The notes under the pieces: model-generated
What the model saw: the letters and a program-made list of their open reading frames with translations, nothing else
What the model was told of the DNA's origin: nothing
Databases searched by the model: none
Translations under genes and position numbers: made by a program
Assembly: GCF_000331305.1 (NCBI RefSeq)
Contig: NZ_KB217478.1
Location: 5,367,595-5,431,594, forward strand
Direction: 5' to 3'
Length of the DNA: 64,000 bases
Source: Calothrix sp. PCC 7103
GTDB lineage: Bacteria > Cyanobacteriota > Cyanobacteriia > Cyanobacteriales > Nostocaceae
In this document: positions 9,205-18,157 of the stretch, piece after piece
How positions within the stretch are numbered: the stretch's first letter is position 1
How the letters are laid out: each line of letters starts with the position of its first letter

Positions 9205-10410
9205 ATGTTTAACAAAAGCCGATTAATTTCATGGCTGGTACTACTACTTAGTTTAATTGCACTATTTTTAAGTATTTGGATTTTAATTCCTGCTCCCATA
9301 ATGCCACTGCTAGTATTATCGGTTGGCGCCCGTGAAGTTTGTCCGTGGTTGCTGGTCGCTAATACTATTATATTATTAACGGCATGGCTTTTACTTCGTG
9401 ACTCAGGACGGCACCTTGCTTTAATAGCTAGTTTAATAGGACTATTAATTTGCGGATGGGAACTAGCAAGCATTGCACCAGCACAAGCACAAATGGAAAA
9501 TGCGATGCGGCAAGAACTGGGGCAAGATTATTTAAATAAAATTCCCGCAGAAGCTTTATCGCAGATGCGAAGTACACCTTTTGCCTTTATTGACTCATTT
9601 CGAGGTATTTCTCAGGGCAAAACTCGTCATCTAGAAGGTGTTAGTTTTAACACTCCTGTTGGAGATGATTTAAGTATGGAAATCTATCAACCTCCAAAAA
9701 AAGGTATTTATCCTGTACTTGTAGTTATTTATGGTGGTGCATGGAGAAGTGGTAGTCCTAAAACTTATCCAGACTTTAATCGATATATGGCAGCACGTGG
9801 ATATACTGTATTTGCTATCGACTATCGTCATGCACCACGCTATCGTTACCCTGTGCAATTAGAAGATGTAATAGCAAGTTTAAATTTTATTCGTGAAAAC
9901 GCAGCTAAATATGAAGCTGATGCTGAACGGGTAGTATTGTTCGGACGTTCATCAGGTGCCCATTTGGCAATGTTAGCAGCATATAACAGTAATGTATTAC
10001 CCGTTCGAGGAGTAATTAGTTATTACGGCCCAGTAAATCTAACAGAAGGATATAACAATCCTCCACGTCCAGACCCAATTAATATACGCTTGGTGTTAGA
10101 TGATTTTCTTGGAGGTTCACCGCAACAACTACCTAAAAAGTATAAAGTAGCTTCACCGATAAGTTATGTAAAAAATAAAGTGGCGCCGACTTTACTAATA
10201 CATGGTAGTCAAGACCATGTGGTGGAAGCTAAATATGGAAGGCAAATATATCAAGGTTTGCGAAAAGAAGGTAATACAGCAGTTTTACTAGAAATTCCTT
10301 GGGCAGAACATGCTTTTGATACTGTTTTTAATGGGGTGAGTAATCAGTTGGCTTTATATCATACAGAAAGGTTCCTGGCTTGGGCAGTGAAGACTGGCAA
10401 CGGATTATAA
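9205..10410 (+). CDS. Membrane-anchored alpha/beta hydrolase (esterase/BD-FAE-like)
   Basis: About 401 residues from the ATG at 9205; a TTG four codons earlier (9193) is less likely. Three hydrophobic segments fill about residues 1-100. The hydrolase domain has the oxyanion-hole motif VIYGGAWRSG, the nucleophile elbow GRSSGAH, the acid region HGSQDHVVE and a C-terminal histidine in WAEHAFD. These identify the esterase/lipase-type alpha/beta hydrolases with a complete Ser-Asp-His triad. The substrate is unknown. The membrane part suggests the catalytic domain works at the membrane surface. The gene stands alone, downstream of the phytochrome kinase by about 80 bp, with no obvious terminator between them. 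Confidence 0.8.
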   Translation: MFNKSRLISWLVLLLSLIALFLSIWILIPAPIMPLLVLSVGAREVCPWLLVANTIILLTAWLLLRDSGRHLALIASLIGLLICGWELASIAPAQAQMENAMRQELGQDYLNKIPAEALSQMRSTPFAFIDSFRGISQGKTRHLEGVSFNTPVGDDLSMEIYQPPKKGIYPVLVVIYGGAWRSGSPKTYPDFNRYMAARGYTVFAIDYRHAPRYRYPVQLEDVIASLNFIRENAAKYEADAERVVLFGRSSGAHLAMLAAYNSNVLPVRGVISYYGPVNLTEGYNNPPRPDPINIRLVLDDFLGGSPQQLPKKYKVASPISYVKNKVAPTLLIHGSQDHVVEAKYGRQIYQGLRKEGNTAVLLEIPWAEHAFDTVFNGVSNQLALYHTERFLAWAVKTGNGL

Positions 10411-10426
10411 ACGGATGTAACGGATG
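10400..10426. repeat. ACGGATG-type tandem repeat
   Basis: Three closely spaced ACGGAT units straddle and follow the stop codon of the alpha/beta hydrolase gene. They are related to the copies at 541-570 and, in inverse orientation, 45129-45162. Confidence 0.5.
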
Positions 10427-10540
10427 AAAAGTTTTTGGGGAGCAACACTTTATTAAGGCTAGTAAGCAACAGCAAGTTTTCGAGAAAAATCGTTAGAAAT
10501 TATATAGGATTATTATACTTAGGTATGCGACAAAGGCAAA

Positions 10541-10804
10541 TTAATTATGCTTAAATTTCTCTTTGAGTAGTTTGAAGTAACGGATAACAAGTTTAATCGA
10601 ATTAGCAGTGATATCCGGTTGAATGGTATAAGCATAATTCACTGAATTTATAGAGCTACGAATTGTTAATAGCCCATCCACGTCATTAGTCTCTAAATGC
10701 GAGTTTCTTACTTCTAAATTGGGCAAGGCTTGAATATGTTTTAGGCACTTATTCAATAAGGGGTCATCTTGCTTCATGAGATGAAACTGTTTTGGCATAA
10801 TCAT
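10541..10804 (-). CDS. Hypothetical protein (87 aa)
   Basis: The protein starts MIMPKQFHLMKQDDPLLNK and ends KLLKEKFKHN. It is soluble, with mixed alpha/beta character and no signal peptide. A purine-rich stretch (GAAGAG) lies a suitable distance upstream of the ATG at 10804; the Met at residue 3 is an alternative start. I do not recognise the family. Its short length and the lack of a partner mean it could be a conserved small protein or the N-terminal remnant of a longer one. Confidence 0.5.
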   Translation of the reverse strand: MIMPKQFHLMKQDDPLLNKCLKHIQALPNLEVRNSHLETNDVDGLLTIRSSINSVNYAYTIQPDITANSIKLVIRYFKLLKEKFKHN

Positions 10805-10875
10805 TCTTCAACTCTTCTTTTTTATTTTAAATTAATGAACCATGAGTTTCAATTATAGGAGCTTCCAATTAAGAG

Positions 10876-10901
10876 ACAGGCAGGGATGCCTGTTCCACAA
10901 G
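10876..10901. repeat. GGCAAGGATGCC-type repeat
   Basis: ACAGGCAGGGATGCCTGT is a near-palindrome followed by TCCACAAG. It belongs to a family also found near 22639, 35896, 43100, 47182, 58128 and 60567, always between genes. Here it lies just past the stop of the minus-strand hydrolase gene. Confidence 0.65.
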
Positions 10902-10904
10902 AGT

Positions 10905-12542
10905 TTAGTTTACTATTGGTAGAATTATTTTTGATGCTGGATTACTACCAGTCATTATTGTTAAGGTGATAATTTCGGCATTAATTAACCTTTGTTTGCT
11001 TATTTCTTCACCTGTTCCTGCGTTCATTGTGTAAGCGGGGAAGCAAGCTGCACTTATGCTTAATCTTAATGCGTTATCTTGTTGTATGCGCGCGCAAGTT
11101 GGTTGTAAGTTAATTTTTCTAAGTTGAACACTGGCGCCATCTAAACAATTTAAATAACCCTGAGTAATATTGTAGACTCGTCCATCTGGATAAACTTCAG
11201 AAAGTACTGCACATAAATCAAAGCTTGATTTATCGGCAAAACAAGAAATTTCTACTATGACGTTACCTCTAATATGTAGGTTTTCTGTCAGGGTTTCTGT
11301 TGTATACGTTAAAACATCGGCGCGACAGTCAATGTGTGACCTATCGAACATACCTGCTGGTATTCCTGCGTGACCACCTAATGATGGAGCTGGGCGCCAA
11401 GGGTCATGAACAATAACATCAGATGTATTATCATCAAGAGAGTTTAAGCTTAATTTACCATCGTCTTGTTGAATGCTGGCAAGTCCGTTACTTGACAAAA
11501 AGTATGATTTATTCTGTGATGAAGGGAAGTTAGCGAAATTTTGCCATATATTACTGCCCATTTCAAATAACCAAACTGGGGGCAAGTTTAATAAACCTGT
11601 ATCTTCACCTTTTAAATATTGGTCAAACCATGCTATTTGCATTTTATCTACTGGACTAATGGCATTTATACCAAAGTCTACGGCGCCTACTTTTTGTCCC
11701 CAAGGTATATGTGCCCACGGACCCACTAGTAATTGTTGACGGTGTTGACTGCGTGCGGCAATATCTTCATATAGATTTAATGTGCCGCGTAAATATGTAT
11801 CAAACCACCCACCAATATGAAACATTGGTATGTCTATATTTTGAAGGTGGGTTTTTGGAGAAAGTTCTTGCCAGTACTTATCTGATGCAGGTCGTGTTAC
11901 CCAATCATGATAATAAGAATCTACGGCATAAAATTTTAATACTTCTGGATAGTTGGCAATTGCATCGTGCAAGGGTAGGTTACGTGCGGCGCCTGCGAGT
12001 GCTTCGTATGCGCGTTCTACTTTTTGTAAACGTGCGGTTTCTGCTGATAGTTGAATAGCCCAAGCAAGATTTGTTTGTAAACAAAAGGCGCCTCCTTCAT
12101 ATGCCCAGTCACGGTATAAATCGTAGCCAATCATTGCTGGGCAAATTGCTTTAAGTGAAGGTGATTTTGTCGCTGCTGCATATAATTGCGTCATTCCTTG
12201 ATAGGAAAACCCGTACATGCCAACGTTCCCATTGCTACCTAGTAAATTAGCTGCCCAGTTAACAGAATCTTCTCCGTCATTAATTTCATGAGCAAATAAC
12301 TTAAACTCACCTTCCGAAGTACCCCGTCCCCGTACATCTTGAATAACTACAATATACCCGTGTGCAGCGTACCAACTTGGATGTGCGTAAACTACCGTTG
12401 ATGCAATTGCGCGTCCATAAGGTTGACGCATTAATAGTACAGGAAATTTTCCGTCGGCATCGGGACGATAAATATCAGCATCCAGACGAATTCCATCGCG
12501 TGTGTAGGTGCAAACGGTTTGTTTCTCTGAGACGGGTAACAT
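10905..12542 (-). CDS. CocE/NonD-family (X-Pro dipeptidyl-peptidase-like) hydrolase
   Basis: About 545 residues from the ATG at 12542 (MLPVSEKQTVCTYTRDG). A TTG at 12602 would add 20 residues and overlap the end of lpxD by 14 bp; the ATG places the start just before the family's usual YTRDGIRLDADIYRP block. The alpha/beta hydrolase core has RQPYGR, QDVRGRGTSEG and the nucleophile elbow GFSYQG. GGWFDTY and GPWAH then supply the acid and His. A C-terminal jelly-roll domain follows, in which HDPWRPAPSLGGH is typical. The family hydrolyses acyl or peptide bonds (cocaine esterase, glutaryl-7-ACA acylase, Xaa-Pro peptidase); the substrate here is unknown. It probably shares a transcript with lpxD, though no functional link is evident. 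Confidence 0.88.
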   Translation of the reverse strand: MLPVSEKQTVCTYTRDGIRLDADIYRPDADGKFPVLLMRQPYGRAIASTVVYAHPSWYAAHGYIVVIQDVRGRGTSEGEFKLFAHEINDGEDSVNWAANLLGSNGNVGMYGFSYQGMTQLYAAATKSPSLKAICPAMIGYDLYRDWAYEGGAFCLQTNLAWAIQLSAETARLQKVERAYEALAGAARNLPLHDAIANYPEVLKFYAVDSYYHDWVTRPASDKYWQELSPKTHLQNIDIPMFHIGGWFDTYLRGTLNLYEDIAARSQHRQQLLVGPWAHIPWGQKVGAVDFGINAISPVDKMQIAWFDQYLKGEDTGLLNLPPVWLFEMGSNIWQNFANFPSSQNKSYFLSSNGLASIQQDDGKLSLNSLDDNTSDVIVHDPWRPAPSLGGHAGIPAGMFDRSHIDCRADVLTYTTETLTENLHIRGNVIVEISCFADKSSFDLCAVLSEVYPDGRVYNITQGYLNCLDGASVQLRKINLQPTCARIQQDNALRLSISAACFPAYTMNAGTGEEISKQRLINAEIITLTIMTGSNPASKIILPIVN

Positions 12543-12588
12543 AGTTAAGTTTGGGAAAAGGGAAGGAATTAACCTTTCCCATTTTTCC

Positions 12589-13635
12589 TTATTTTTGGGC
12601 AATTTGATTTTGTAATTGTTTTATTGTTTGATACATTTCGGGTAGTCGCTTTAAAATTGCCGACACTTTCAAAAACTGTTTGTATGGCATTGCTGGATTT
12701 CCACAATATGTTTCACCACTTGGGATATCATTATGAACTCCAGCTTTTGCTGCAACTACGGCGCCGTCACCAATTTTGGATTCGTTGGCAATTCCTGTTT
12801 GTCCTGCTAAAATGACGCGGTTGCCAATTTCTACACCACCGGCAAGTCCTGTTTGTCCTGCTATCGCGCAACCAAAACCAACTTTACAGCCGTGACCTAT
12901 TTGGGCTAAGTTGTCAATTATGGTACTACTACCTATGCGGGTTTCACCTACAGCCGGACGGTCAATTGCTGAGTTACAGCCGACTTCAACATTATCTTCT
13001 AAAACAGTGCATCCAGATTGTTCGATTTTAAACCAACCTGTTGCTGTTGGCACAAATCCAAATCCCTCGGCGCCAATTACTACACCGCTATGAATTACAC
13101 AATTATTACCGATTTGCGAACGTTCGTGGATTGTGCAGTTGGCATGTAGTACTGTATTATTACCAATTTTGACATTAGGATATATAACGACGTTGGGATG
13201 AATACACACTTCGTCGCCGATTTCTACATTGGGCTGAATTACTACATGAGCGCCAATGTGGACATTATTGCCAATTTTTGCCGTCGGGTCAATTACCGCA
13301 CTTGGATGTATGGAGGCTAGGGGGCGCCAAGGTTGATAGAATAGCTTTATCGTTTGGGCAAACATTAATCGCGGTTCACGGGCAGCAATCCAAACTATGC
13401 CACGTTCCGAAGCTTGTGCTTGTAAGCTTTCATCATGCGGTAAAATCAAAGCGCTAGCCAGAGTTGTAGTCACCATCGCCGCAAATTTGGTGCCTTCAAT
13501 ATAGCTCAGGGTACCACTGACTGCTTCCGCAACCGCAGCAACACCTACTATTTCAGGATTATCGTCTTTATTTGAGGTATAACTGTTGGTAACGGCACCT
13601 AACCCTAGTTTTTCAATAATTTCGCTGAATTTCAT
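12589..13635 (-). CDS. lpxD: UDP-3-O-acylglucosamine N-acyltransferase LpxD
   Basis: A 348-residue cytoplasmic enzyme of lipid A synthesis. It transfers a 3-hydroxyacyl chain from acyl-ACP to the 2-amino group of UDP-3-O-acyl-glucosamine. An N-terminal substrate-binding domain (about 1-100) precedes a left-handed beta helix made of hexapeptide repeats (from IHPSAVIDPTAKIGNNVHIG through about residue 310). The catalytic His region is DNLAQIGHGCKVG. A short C-terminal helix closes the trimer. The ATG at 13635 gives MKFSEIIEKLG, the normal start. No other lpx gene of the Raetz pathway is adjacent, but an LpxB-related protein lies at 34120. Confidence 0.95.
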   Translation of the reverse strand: MKFSEIIEKLGLGAVTNSYTSNKDDNPEIVGVAAVAEAVSGTLSYIEGTKFAAMVTTTLASALILPHDESLQAQASERGIVWIAAREPRLMFAQTIKLFYQPWRPLASIHPSAVIDPTAKIGNNVHIGAHVVIQPNVEIGDEVCIHPNVVIYPNVKIGNNTVLHANCTIHERSQIGNNCVIHSGVVIGAEGFGFVPTATGWFKIEQSGCTVLEDNVEVGCNSAIDRPAVGETRIGSSTIIDNLAQIGHGCKVGFGCAIAGQTGLAGGVEIGNRVILAGQTGIANESKIGDGAVVAAKAGVHNDIPSGETYCGNPAMPYKQFLKVSAILKRLPEMYQTIKQLQNQIAQK

Positions 13636-13821
13636 AATTTATTAATGATTACCTGGTTTTTTTGATTAGCTATTGCACTGCTACAAGTTATTTATTTTAA
13701 TTATGAAGTTAGGTTTTACACTAGACCTTTATTTAACTAACCGAGTTCCTAATAATGCTGCACCACACGCCCACCATGCCAGAAAATTTATAATTAATTT
13801 AAAATACTAAAAAATTAAGAT

Positions 13822-14808
13822 ATGCCAGTATATGTGTATTGGGGTGAAGATGACTTTGCCTTGGAAAAAGCCGTTGTGGAATTGCGCGACAAAATCCTTG
13901 ACCCACTTTGGACTAGTTTTAATTACACAGCGATTACTCCAGAGCAGCCAAACGCCATTATAGACGCTTTGAATCAAGCAATGACACCACCCTTTGGCGC
14001 CGGCAACCGTTTAGTATGGCTTGTCAATACTACTATCTGTACTCAATGCCCAGATAATGTGTTAGCAGAGTTACAGCGAACACTGTCAGTAATTCCTGAA
14101 ACTTCCTATTTATTATTAACATTTCGTAACAAACCAGATGAACGTTTAAAGTCAACAAAATTACTGAAGCAATACGCTACCATTAAATCGTTTGCACTGA
14201 TTTCACCGTGGGATGCTGAAGGGCTGGAAAGGGCAGTAAAGGAAGCGGCTCGTACTGTTGGTGTAACAATTACAGCAAACGCAGCATCCATGCTAGCTTC
14301 ATCTGTAGGCAACGATACACGGCTCTTATATAATGAGTTAGAGAAAATACGGCTTTATTCTTTAGGTAGCGACAAATCACAAGATGAAGATGTGGTTTTG
14401 TCTTTAGTTAGAAATACAACTCAAAATAGCCTGCAATTAGCAGCAGCTATTAGAAAAGGTGACACAGCTTTGGCATTAACTTTAATTAGTGAACTGCTTG
14501 CAGCTTCTGAACCGAGTTTAAAGATTGTAGCTACACTAATCGGTCAATTCCGTACCTGGCTATGTATAAAAATGATGATGGAAAGTGGTGAACGAAATCA
14601 ACAAGAAATTGCTCAAGCTTGTGAAGTAGGTAATCCAAAGCGAATTTATTTTTTACAACAAGAAGTAAAATCACTCTTACTCTCGCGACTTGTTTCTACG
14701 TTACCCTTACTTCTTGAATTAGAAGTAAGTTTAAAGCAAGGCGCCGCAGAACTACCAACATTCCAAACCAAAGTCATAGAACTTTGCCGATTGTGTCAAG
14801 CAAATTGA
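13822..14808 (+). CDS. holA: DNA polymerase III subunit delta (HolA)
   Basis: 328 residues, the family's usual length. The N-terminus MPVYVYWGEDDFALEKAV is the typical delta-subunit opening (a Y-GED motif in place of a Walker A). A non-ATPase AAA+-like core follows (LLLTFRNKPDERLKSTKLLK), then the C-terminal helical collar (KGDTALALTLISELLAASEPSLKIVATL). Delta opens the beta sliding clamp within the clamp-loader complex at the replication fork. The gene reads divergently from lpxD with about 185 bp between them, which holds the promoters of both. Confidence 0.93.
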   Translation: MPVYVYWGEDDFALEKAVVELRDKILDPLWTSFNYTAITPEQPNAIIDALNQAMTPPFGAGNRLVWLVNTTICTQCPDNVLAELQRTLSVIPETSYLLLTFRNKPDERLKSTKLLKQYATIKSFALISPWDAEGLERAVKEAARTVGVTITANAASMLASSVGNDTRLLYNELEKIRLYSLGSDKSQDEDVVLSLVRNTTQNSLQLAAAIRKGDTALALTLISELLAASEPSLKIVATLIGQFRTWLCIKMMMESGERNQQEIAQACEVGNPKRIYFLQQEVKSLLLSRLVSTLPLLLELEVSLKQGAAELPTFQTKVIELCRLCQAN

Positions 14809-14915
14809 ATATATTGATTAACTTTAAATTTATATAGGTATCTGTGGAACTTCTGGTTCGTAAAATTATTCATTGTGATTAACACAAACGTACTGTAGTT
14901 ATTTCTCACATACTC

Positions 14916-15404
14916 ATGTTGAAATTACACTATCCCCTATTAAAACAACGAAATGCGCGAATGCTACGTCAGTCTTTAATTGTAAGTAGCTTGACCGCAG
15001 TAACTATATTTTTTAGTACATTTACACCTGGTACAAAAGCATACGCTCAAAATCCACCTATTAGCGCAACAGAAATAGTTAACTACGCCAAATCAGTCTT
15101 AGGAATGGAGGCAGGAAGGCAGATAGCATTTGATGAAATTAAAAAAAGTATGGGTAATAGTGATAATGTTCCCAAAATAGTATGTAATGATCCTAATAGC
15201 TTTAATGCGCTTCCTGGAAGGGCAAAAAAGATTGCGATTGATTATTGTAATCGTTCACAAAAAGTTGTCGAATCAAATGGTTTAAGCATCGACCGTTTTA
15301 ATGAGATGACAGTACAAATACAAAAAAGTGAAGGTTTACAGCAGCAACTTTATAACGAGTTAATAAAGATACAACAGCAACAGCAACCGGGTACTAATAA
15401 ATGA
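14916..15404 (+). CDS. Exported DUF4168 family protein
   Basis: 162 residues. A basic N-terminus and hydrophobic stretch (about 20-40) end in a signal-peptidase-like site (AYAQ-N near 44). The mature part carries the DUF4168 pattern: ISATEIVNYAKSVLGMEAGRQ, a central CNRSQKVVESNGLSIDRFNEM, and a Gln-rich C-terminus. DUF4168 proteins are small periplasmic or secreted helical proteins of unknown function, common in cyanobacteria. Two cysteines in the mature chain (VCND and DYCN) could form a disulfide. The Met at residue 16 (MLRQSL) is an alternative start. Confidence 0.78.
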   Translation: MLKLHYPLLKQRNARMLRQSLIVSSLTAVTIFFSTFTPGTKAYAQNPPISATEIVNYAKSVLGMEAGRQIAFDEIKKSMGNSDNVPKIVCNDPNSFNALPGRAKKIAIDYCNRSQKVVESNGLSIDRFNEMTVQIQKSEGLQQQLYNELIKIQQQQQPGTNK

Positions 15405-15449
15405 AATTTTCCTAAAAATAAAAACTTTTTTGTATTTTTTCAATAAGAG

Positions 15450-15560
15450 TAAATTGTCATTAGGGACTAAATTGTCATTAGTAGCGCAGCGAAGAATCTC
15501 AGGTCTAATTGTTCTGAGATGCTTCACTACGTTCCGCATGACATAGGAAAATGTTCCCTA
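15450..15560. repeat. MITE-like inverted repeat between convergent genes
   Basis: The 14-mer TAAATTGTCATTAG occurs twice (15450 and 15468). It is followed by GAAGAATCTCAG (15491) pairing with CTGAGATGCTTC (15514) around an 11-nt spacer. The arrangement resembles widespread cyanobacterial elements of the GTCATT...GAAGCAATCTCAG type. It sits between two convergent genes and could also stop transcription from both sides. Confidence 0.55.
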
Positions 15561-15573
15561 TGACATGACAAAA

Positions 15574-15825
15574 CTAAGTTTTTTGATTATCTGACTTGAA
15601 ACGACCTGAGAAAAAATCACGCTTTTGTAGATGCTTAGTATTGCGTCCGGTTACACGCTCACGCCACATTCGGAAGCTCGAAGCTTTCATTTCACGACGC
15701 ATTAGTTCAATTACTTGCTTTTCTTGCAAACCGAACTGTATCTCTATCGCTTCAAAGGGAGTTCGGTCTTCCCACGCCATTTCGACTACACGGTCTATAG
15801 TTTCGGAATCTAGCTTTGGTAACAT
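15574..15825 (-). CDS. TIGR03643/DUF2805 family protein
   Basis: 83 residues: MLPKLDSETIDRVVEMAWEDRTPFEAIEIQFGL, then QVIELMRREMKASSFRMWRERVTGRNTKH. This matches a small conserved family (TIGR03643, DUF2805) with a helix-turn-helix-like arrangement of helices and many basic residues. The function is unknown; nucleic-acid binding is plausible but inferred. Length is normal for the family. It is convergent with the DUF4168 gene. Confidence 0.85.
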   Translation of the reverse strand: MLPKLDSETIDRVVEMAWEDRTPFEAIEIQFGLQEKQVIELMRREMKASSFRMWRERVTGRNTKHLQKRDFFSGRFKSDNQKT

Positions 15826-16127
15826 TTGTTGTTAACGGTGGAAGTTTGATTAAGTTATGTAAACTATTTTAACTTTATCAAATTTGCTGTATGCTCTGCT
15901 GCTGGTATGGGGACAGGGGGTTAGAGGGGATTTTACCCTGGAACGGCGCCTGTAATATACATATGTCAAAATCTATGATGTTGATTGCTTGACTGATTAC
16001 TAAAGAATTATCCGAAATGCAAATTCGTAACGTTGTATTTAGATTATACGTAAGTAGAATTAATTAATTTTGATACAAGGTATCACAGTTGATGATTCAA
16101 ATAATTAGTAATTATTGATGAAAAATT

Positions 16128-16724
16128 ATGATAACCATAAGTGATAAGTGTGTCGAAAATTTTATATTACAACAGCCTAGCAAGCGTGAGTGCAGTTGCC
16201 AGAAGGGTTTTTGGCATAATGTGTTGGATGGATTACAAGATAGTATTTTAATTTTTACCGAGTTTGGAGAACTGATTCACGCTAATTCTAATGCATATAA
16301 TATTTACCGCAAAGTAGCTCAAAACCGTGATAATGCAAAAACGCTATTGAATTTTGTGCATACTTTGTGTAAATCATTGATTGAATATAGCTTATACGAA
16401 GATAAGTTAGTTGTTTCTGATGAAATAGCACTAAATAGTTCAGAAGTTTATCGTGTGAGAGTACGATGGCTAAATATGGATAAATACGACTTTCGATACT
16501 TGCTCGTCACTATTGAGAATCGTTACGAATCAATCAAAAATGTAGCTATCGCAGAAGCAAAAAAATTTGATTTGACACAGCGAGAGACAGAAATTTGGTG
16601 TCTCTATCGGTCACACTCAACTTACAAGCAAATTAGTGAACAGCTTTACATAAGTTTAAATACGGTCAAGAAGCACATGAAGAATATCCATGCTAAACGG
16701 CAAGCTACTTGTGGTTGTATTTAG
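16128..16724 (+). CDS. LuxR-type transcriptional regulator with an N-terminal PAS-like domain
   Basis: 198 residues. A PAS-like sensor region (about 28-140) opens with FWHNVLDGLQDSILIFTEFGELIHAN, the usual start of a PAS fold. The C-terminal helix-turn-helix (about 150-190) reads LTQRETEIWCLYRSHSTYKQISEQLYISLNTVKKHMKNIH, the LuxR/GerE signature. There is no receiver domain and no membrane segment, so a ligand or redox cue may be sensed directly. The C-terminus (CGCI) and Cys residues near the N-terminus (ECSCQ) are notable but not a known metal site. Targets are unknown. The gene is monocistronic. Confidence 0.82.
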   Translation: MITISDKCVENFILQQPSKRECSCQKGFWHNVLDGLQDSILIFTEFGELIHANSNAYNIYRKVAQNRDNAKTLLNFVHTLCKSLIEYSLYEDKLVVSDEIALNSSEVYRVRVRWLNMDKYDFRYLLVTIENRYESIKNVAIAEAKKFDLTQRETEIWCLYRSHSTYKQISEQLYISLNTVKKHMKNIHAKRQATCGCI

Positions 16725-17303
16725 AGCATAATCTGTTTTCAAAACTTAAAATATGATGAGTATTAACTCAATAAGTGTGTATAGTACAAGGAGAAATATC
16801 AACTATTTATAAATTTCAAAACCTTTATATAGCAAGTGTTTGGTAGTTATACTGCTGAAGTAATACGAAATGTAACGGTAAAGAAAAATTACTATTTCGT
16901 TCATTGATATAAGGTGGTGATAATCTAATAATTGAAGCTAATAAAAAGCTTCCCTGGCAGATAAACAGCTAAGGTTAGTAGTAAAAGAGGTAAAGAAGCT
17001 GTTGAATACACATCTGTCTCGTCCGAAAAAACAACAACACCCACTTTTTACGTGTGATATTTCCTCAAAATAGCACCACAGGGGGCGCTGTCGCTTACTT
17101 ATCATCACTTCTTGATTGCGTTTTAAATTAATCAAGTAGAGGATGATTATCATAGCACATCCCTGGCTAAACTGAACGTAGTAGAGGAAAGATTCAATCG
17201 CGGAAATGCTGGGTGTTGTTGTTTTTTGTGCCAATAAATCGGGTTTATAGGCAAAATTCCTGTTATTATTAAAATATTGGTTAAGAAACCCGGTTTCTGC
17301 GTT
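16725..17303. other. Gene-poor stretch with possible coding remnants
   Basis: This 579-bp gap is AT-rich. On the plus strand, a short open segment around 16946-17070 contains DKQLRLVVKEVKKLLN without a start and ends in TAG. A neighbouring frame encodes IEANKKLPWQINS. These could be decayed coding sequence but match nothing I recognise. The right end carries the palindrome at 17284-17298. Confidence 0.3.
17284..17298. repeat. AGAAACC-GGTTTCT palindrome
   Basis: AGAAACCCGGTTTCT lies immediately before the start codon at 17304. An upstream in-frame start at 17277 would translate this repeat, which is one reason to prefer 17304. Confidence 0.7.
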
Positions 17304-18068
17304 ATGTCCATAATTGCTCTTAGAGCGTGGTATCTTCAAGATTACGAGCCAATTCCAGAGTTGTCCAAGCGTCCCCACGATATTCGCCTCAGTAAAAAGA
17401 GCCTTTTAAAATCAGCTTTACGAGCCGATTTTTTAGATGATATTGAAGATGTGAGAAATTCTACTTGGTTCGGTCGCTACCTCGAAGGTGAGAATATTGA
17501 GTTTTATATTGAAGGTAGTGGTGGGTATGTTGTCGCAAATATTGATTTAATTAGCCACGAAATTTATTTCACTAAGCAAGCTTTGTTATCGCAGTTAGAA
17601 CCAACCATCTTTTTATGTCATCAAACTGAGTACCCGACTGCTAGTGAAGCTTTACGGGAATCTTTGCAGCAAAGTTTAGAAAAATTAAATAAAAAATCGC
17701 GTGTTCCTTTGACTTTAACTGAATCTTACCGCTCTAAAGATGCTCCTATGCGTCTCAACCGCACGATGATGCGAAAAATTCGTAAAAGTATGTTATTTAT
17801 TGCTGATATTACTCCAATTGCCCGCTTTGATGGTGAGGCGCCTGTAGTGATTCCAAGTCCAAATGTTACTATTGAAACTGGTTATGCAATAACTTCTAAG
17901 CGAACTGAGCATATTCTACTCGCGAACATGCAGCGTGAAGATTTACCAGGTCAATTTCCTTTCGATTTACGGACAACACAAATTTTGCAATTTAAAGATA
18001 GTAAGGAATTGAATAAAATACTCCCCGATACACTACTTACGCTACTCGCGCGGTTTAGATTATTTTAA
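17304..18068 (+). CDS. Protein with a possible C-terminal TIR-like/nucleotide-binding domain
   Basis: 254 residues from the ATG at 17304 (MSIIALRAWYLQDYEPI); the longer frame from 17277 reads through a palindromic repeat. The N-terminal half (about 1-95) is a mixed domain with FGRYLEGENIEFYIEGSGGYVVANIDL. The C-terminal half (about 110-254) has SMLFIADIT, PSPNVTIETGYAITSK, HILLAN and GQFPFDLR in that order. This pattern resembles TIR-like or nucleoside-deoxyribosyltransferase-like Rossmann domains, where a V(x)ELGYA helix with an acidic residue follows a beta strand. The resemblance is by eye and unproven. Similar full-length proteins seem common in cyanobacteria, so a housekeeping role is as possible as a defence role. 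No partner gene is adjacent. Confidence 0.6.
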   Translation: MSIIALRAWYLQDYEPIPELSKRPHDIRLSKKSLLKSALRADFLDDIEDVRNSTWFGRYLEGENIEFYIEGSGGYVVANIDLISHEIYFTKQALLSQLEPTIFLCHQTEYPTASEALRESLQQSLEKLNKKSRVPLTLTESYRSKDAPMRLNRTMMRKIRKSMLFIADITPIARFDGEAPVVIPSPNVTIETGYAITSKRTEHILLANMQREDLPGQFPFDLRTTQILQFKDSKELNKILPDTLLTLLARFRLF

Positions 18069-18132
18069 TTTTAATAAAATTTTGATGAAATTCAACAAGA
18101 TTTTACCCCAAAGATAGTATCTTTAACGTTTA

Positions 18133-18157
18133 AATCTATCTTAGTATAGATTTTTTC
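18133..18157 (+). terminator. Weak intrinsic terminator
   Basis: AATCTAT (18133-18139) pairs with ATAGATT (18146-18152), and six T follow. It lies about 65 bp after the stop of the TIR-like gene. The stem is AT-rich, so strength is doubtful. The remainder of the gap to 18610 is AT-rich and shows no gene. Confidence 0.4.

Noticed and set aside
10541-10804. Toxin-antitoxin assignment for the 87-residue protein
   Set aside because: No recognisable antitoxin or toxin motif and no partner frame on either side.
12362-13093. Several plus-strand frames antisense to lpxD and the CocE-like hydrolase
   Set aside because: Shadow frames of strongly conserved minus-strand genes.
16938-17378. 146-codon minus-strand frame
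   Set aside because: It overlaps the N-terminus of the TIR-like gene antisense, has Cys/Phe-rich unlikely composition and passes through a palindromic repeat.
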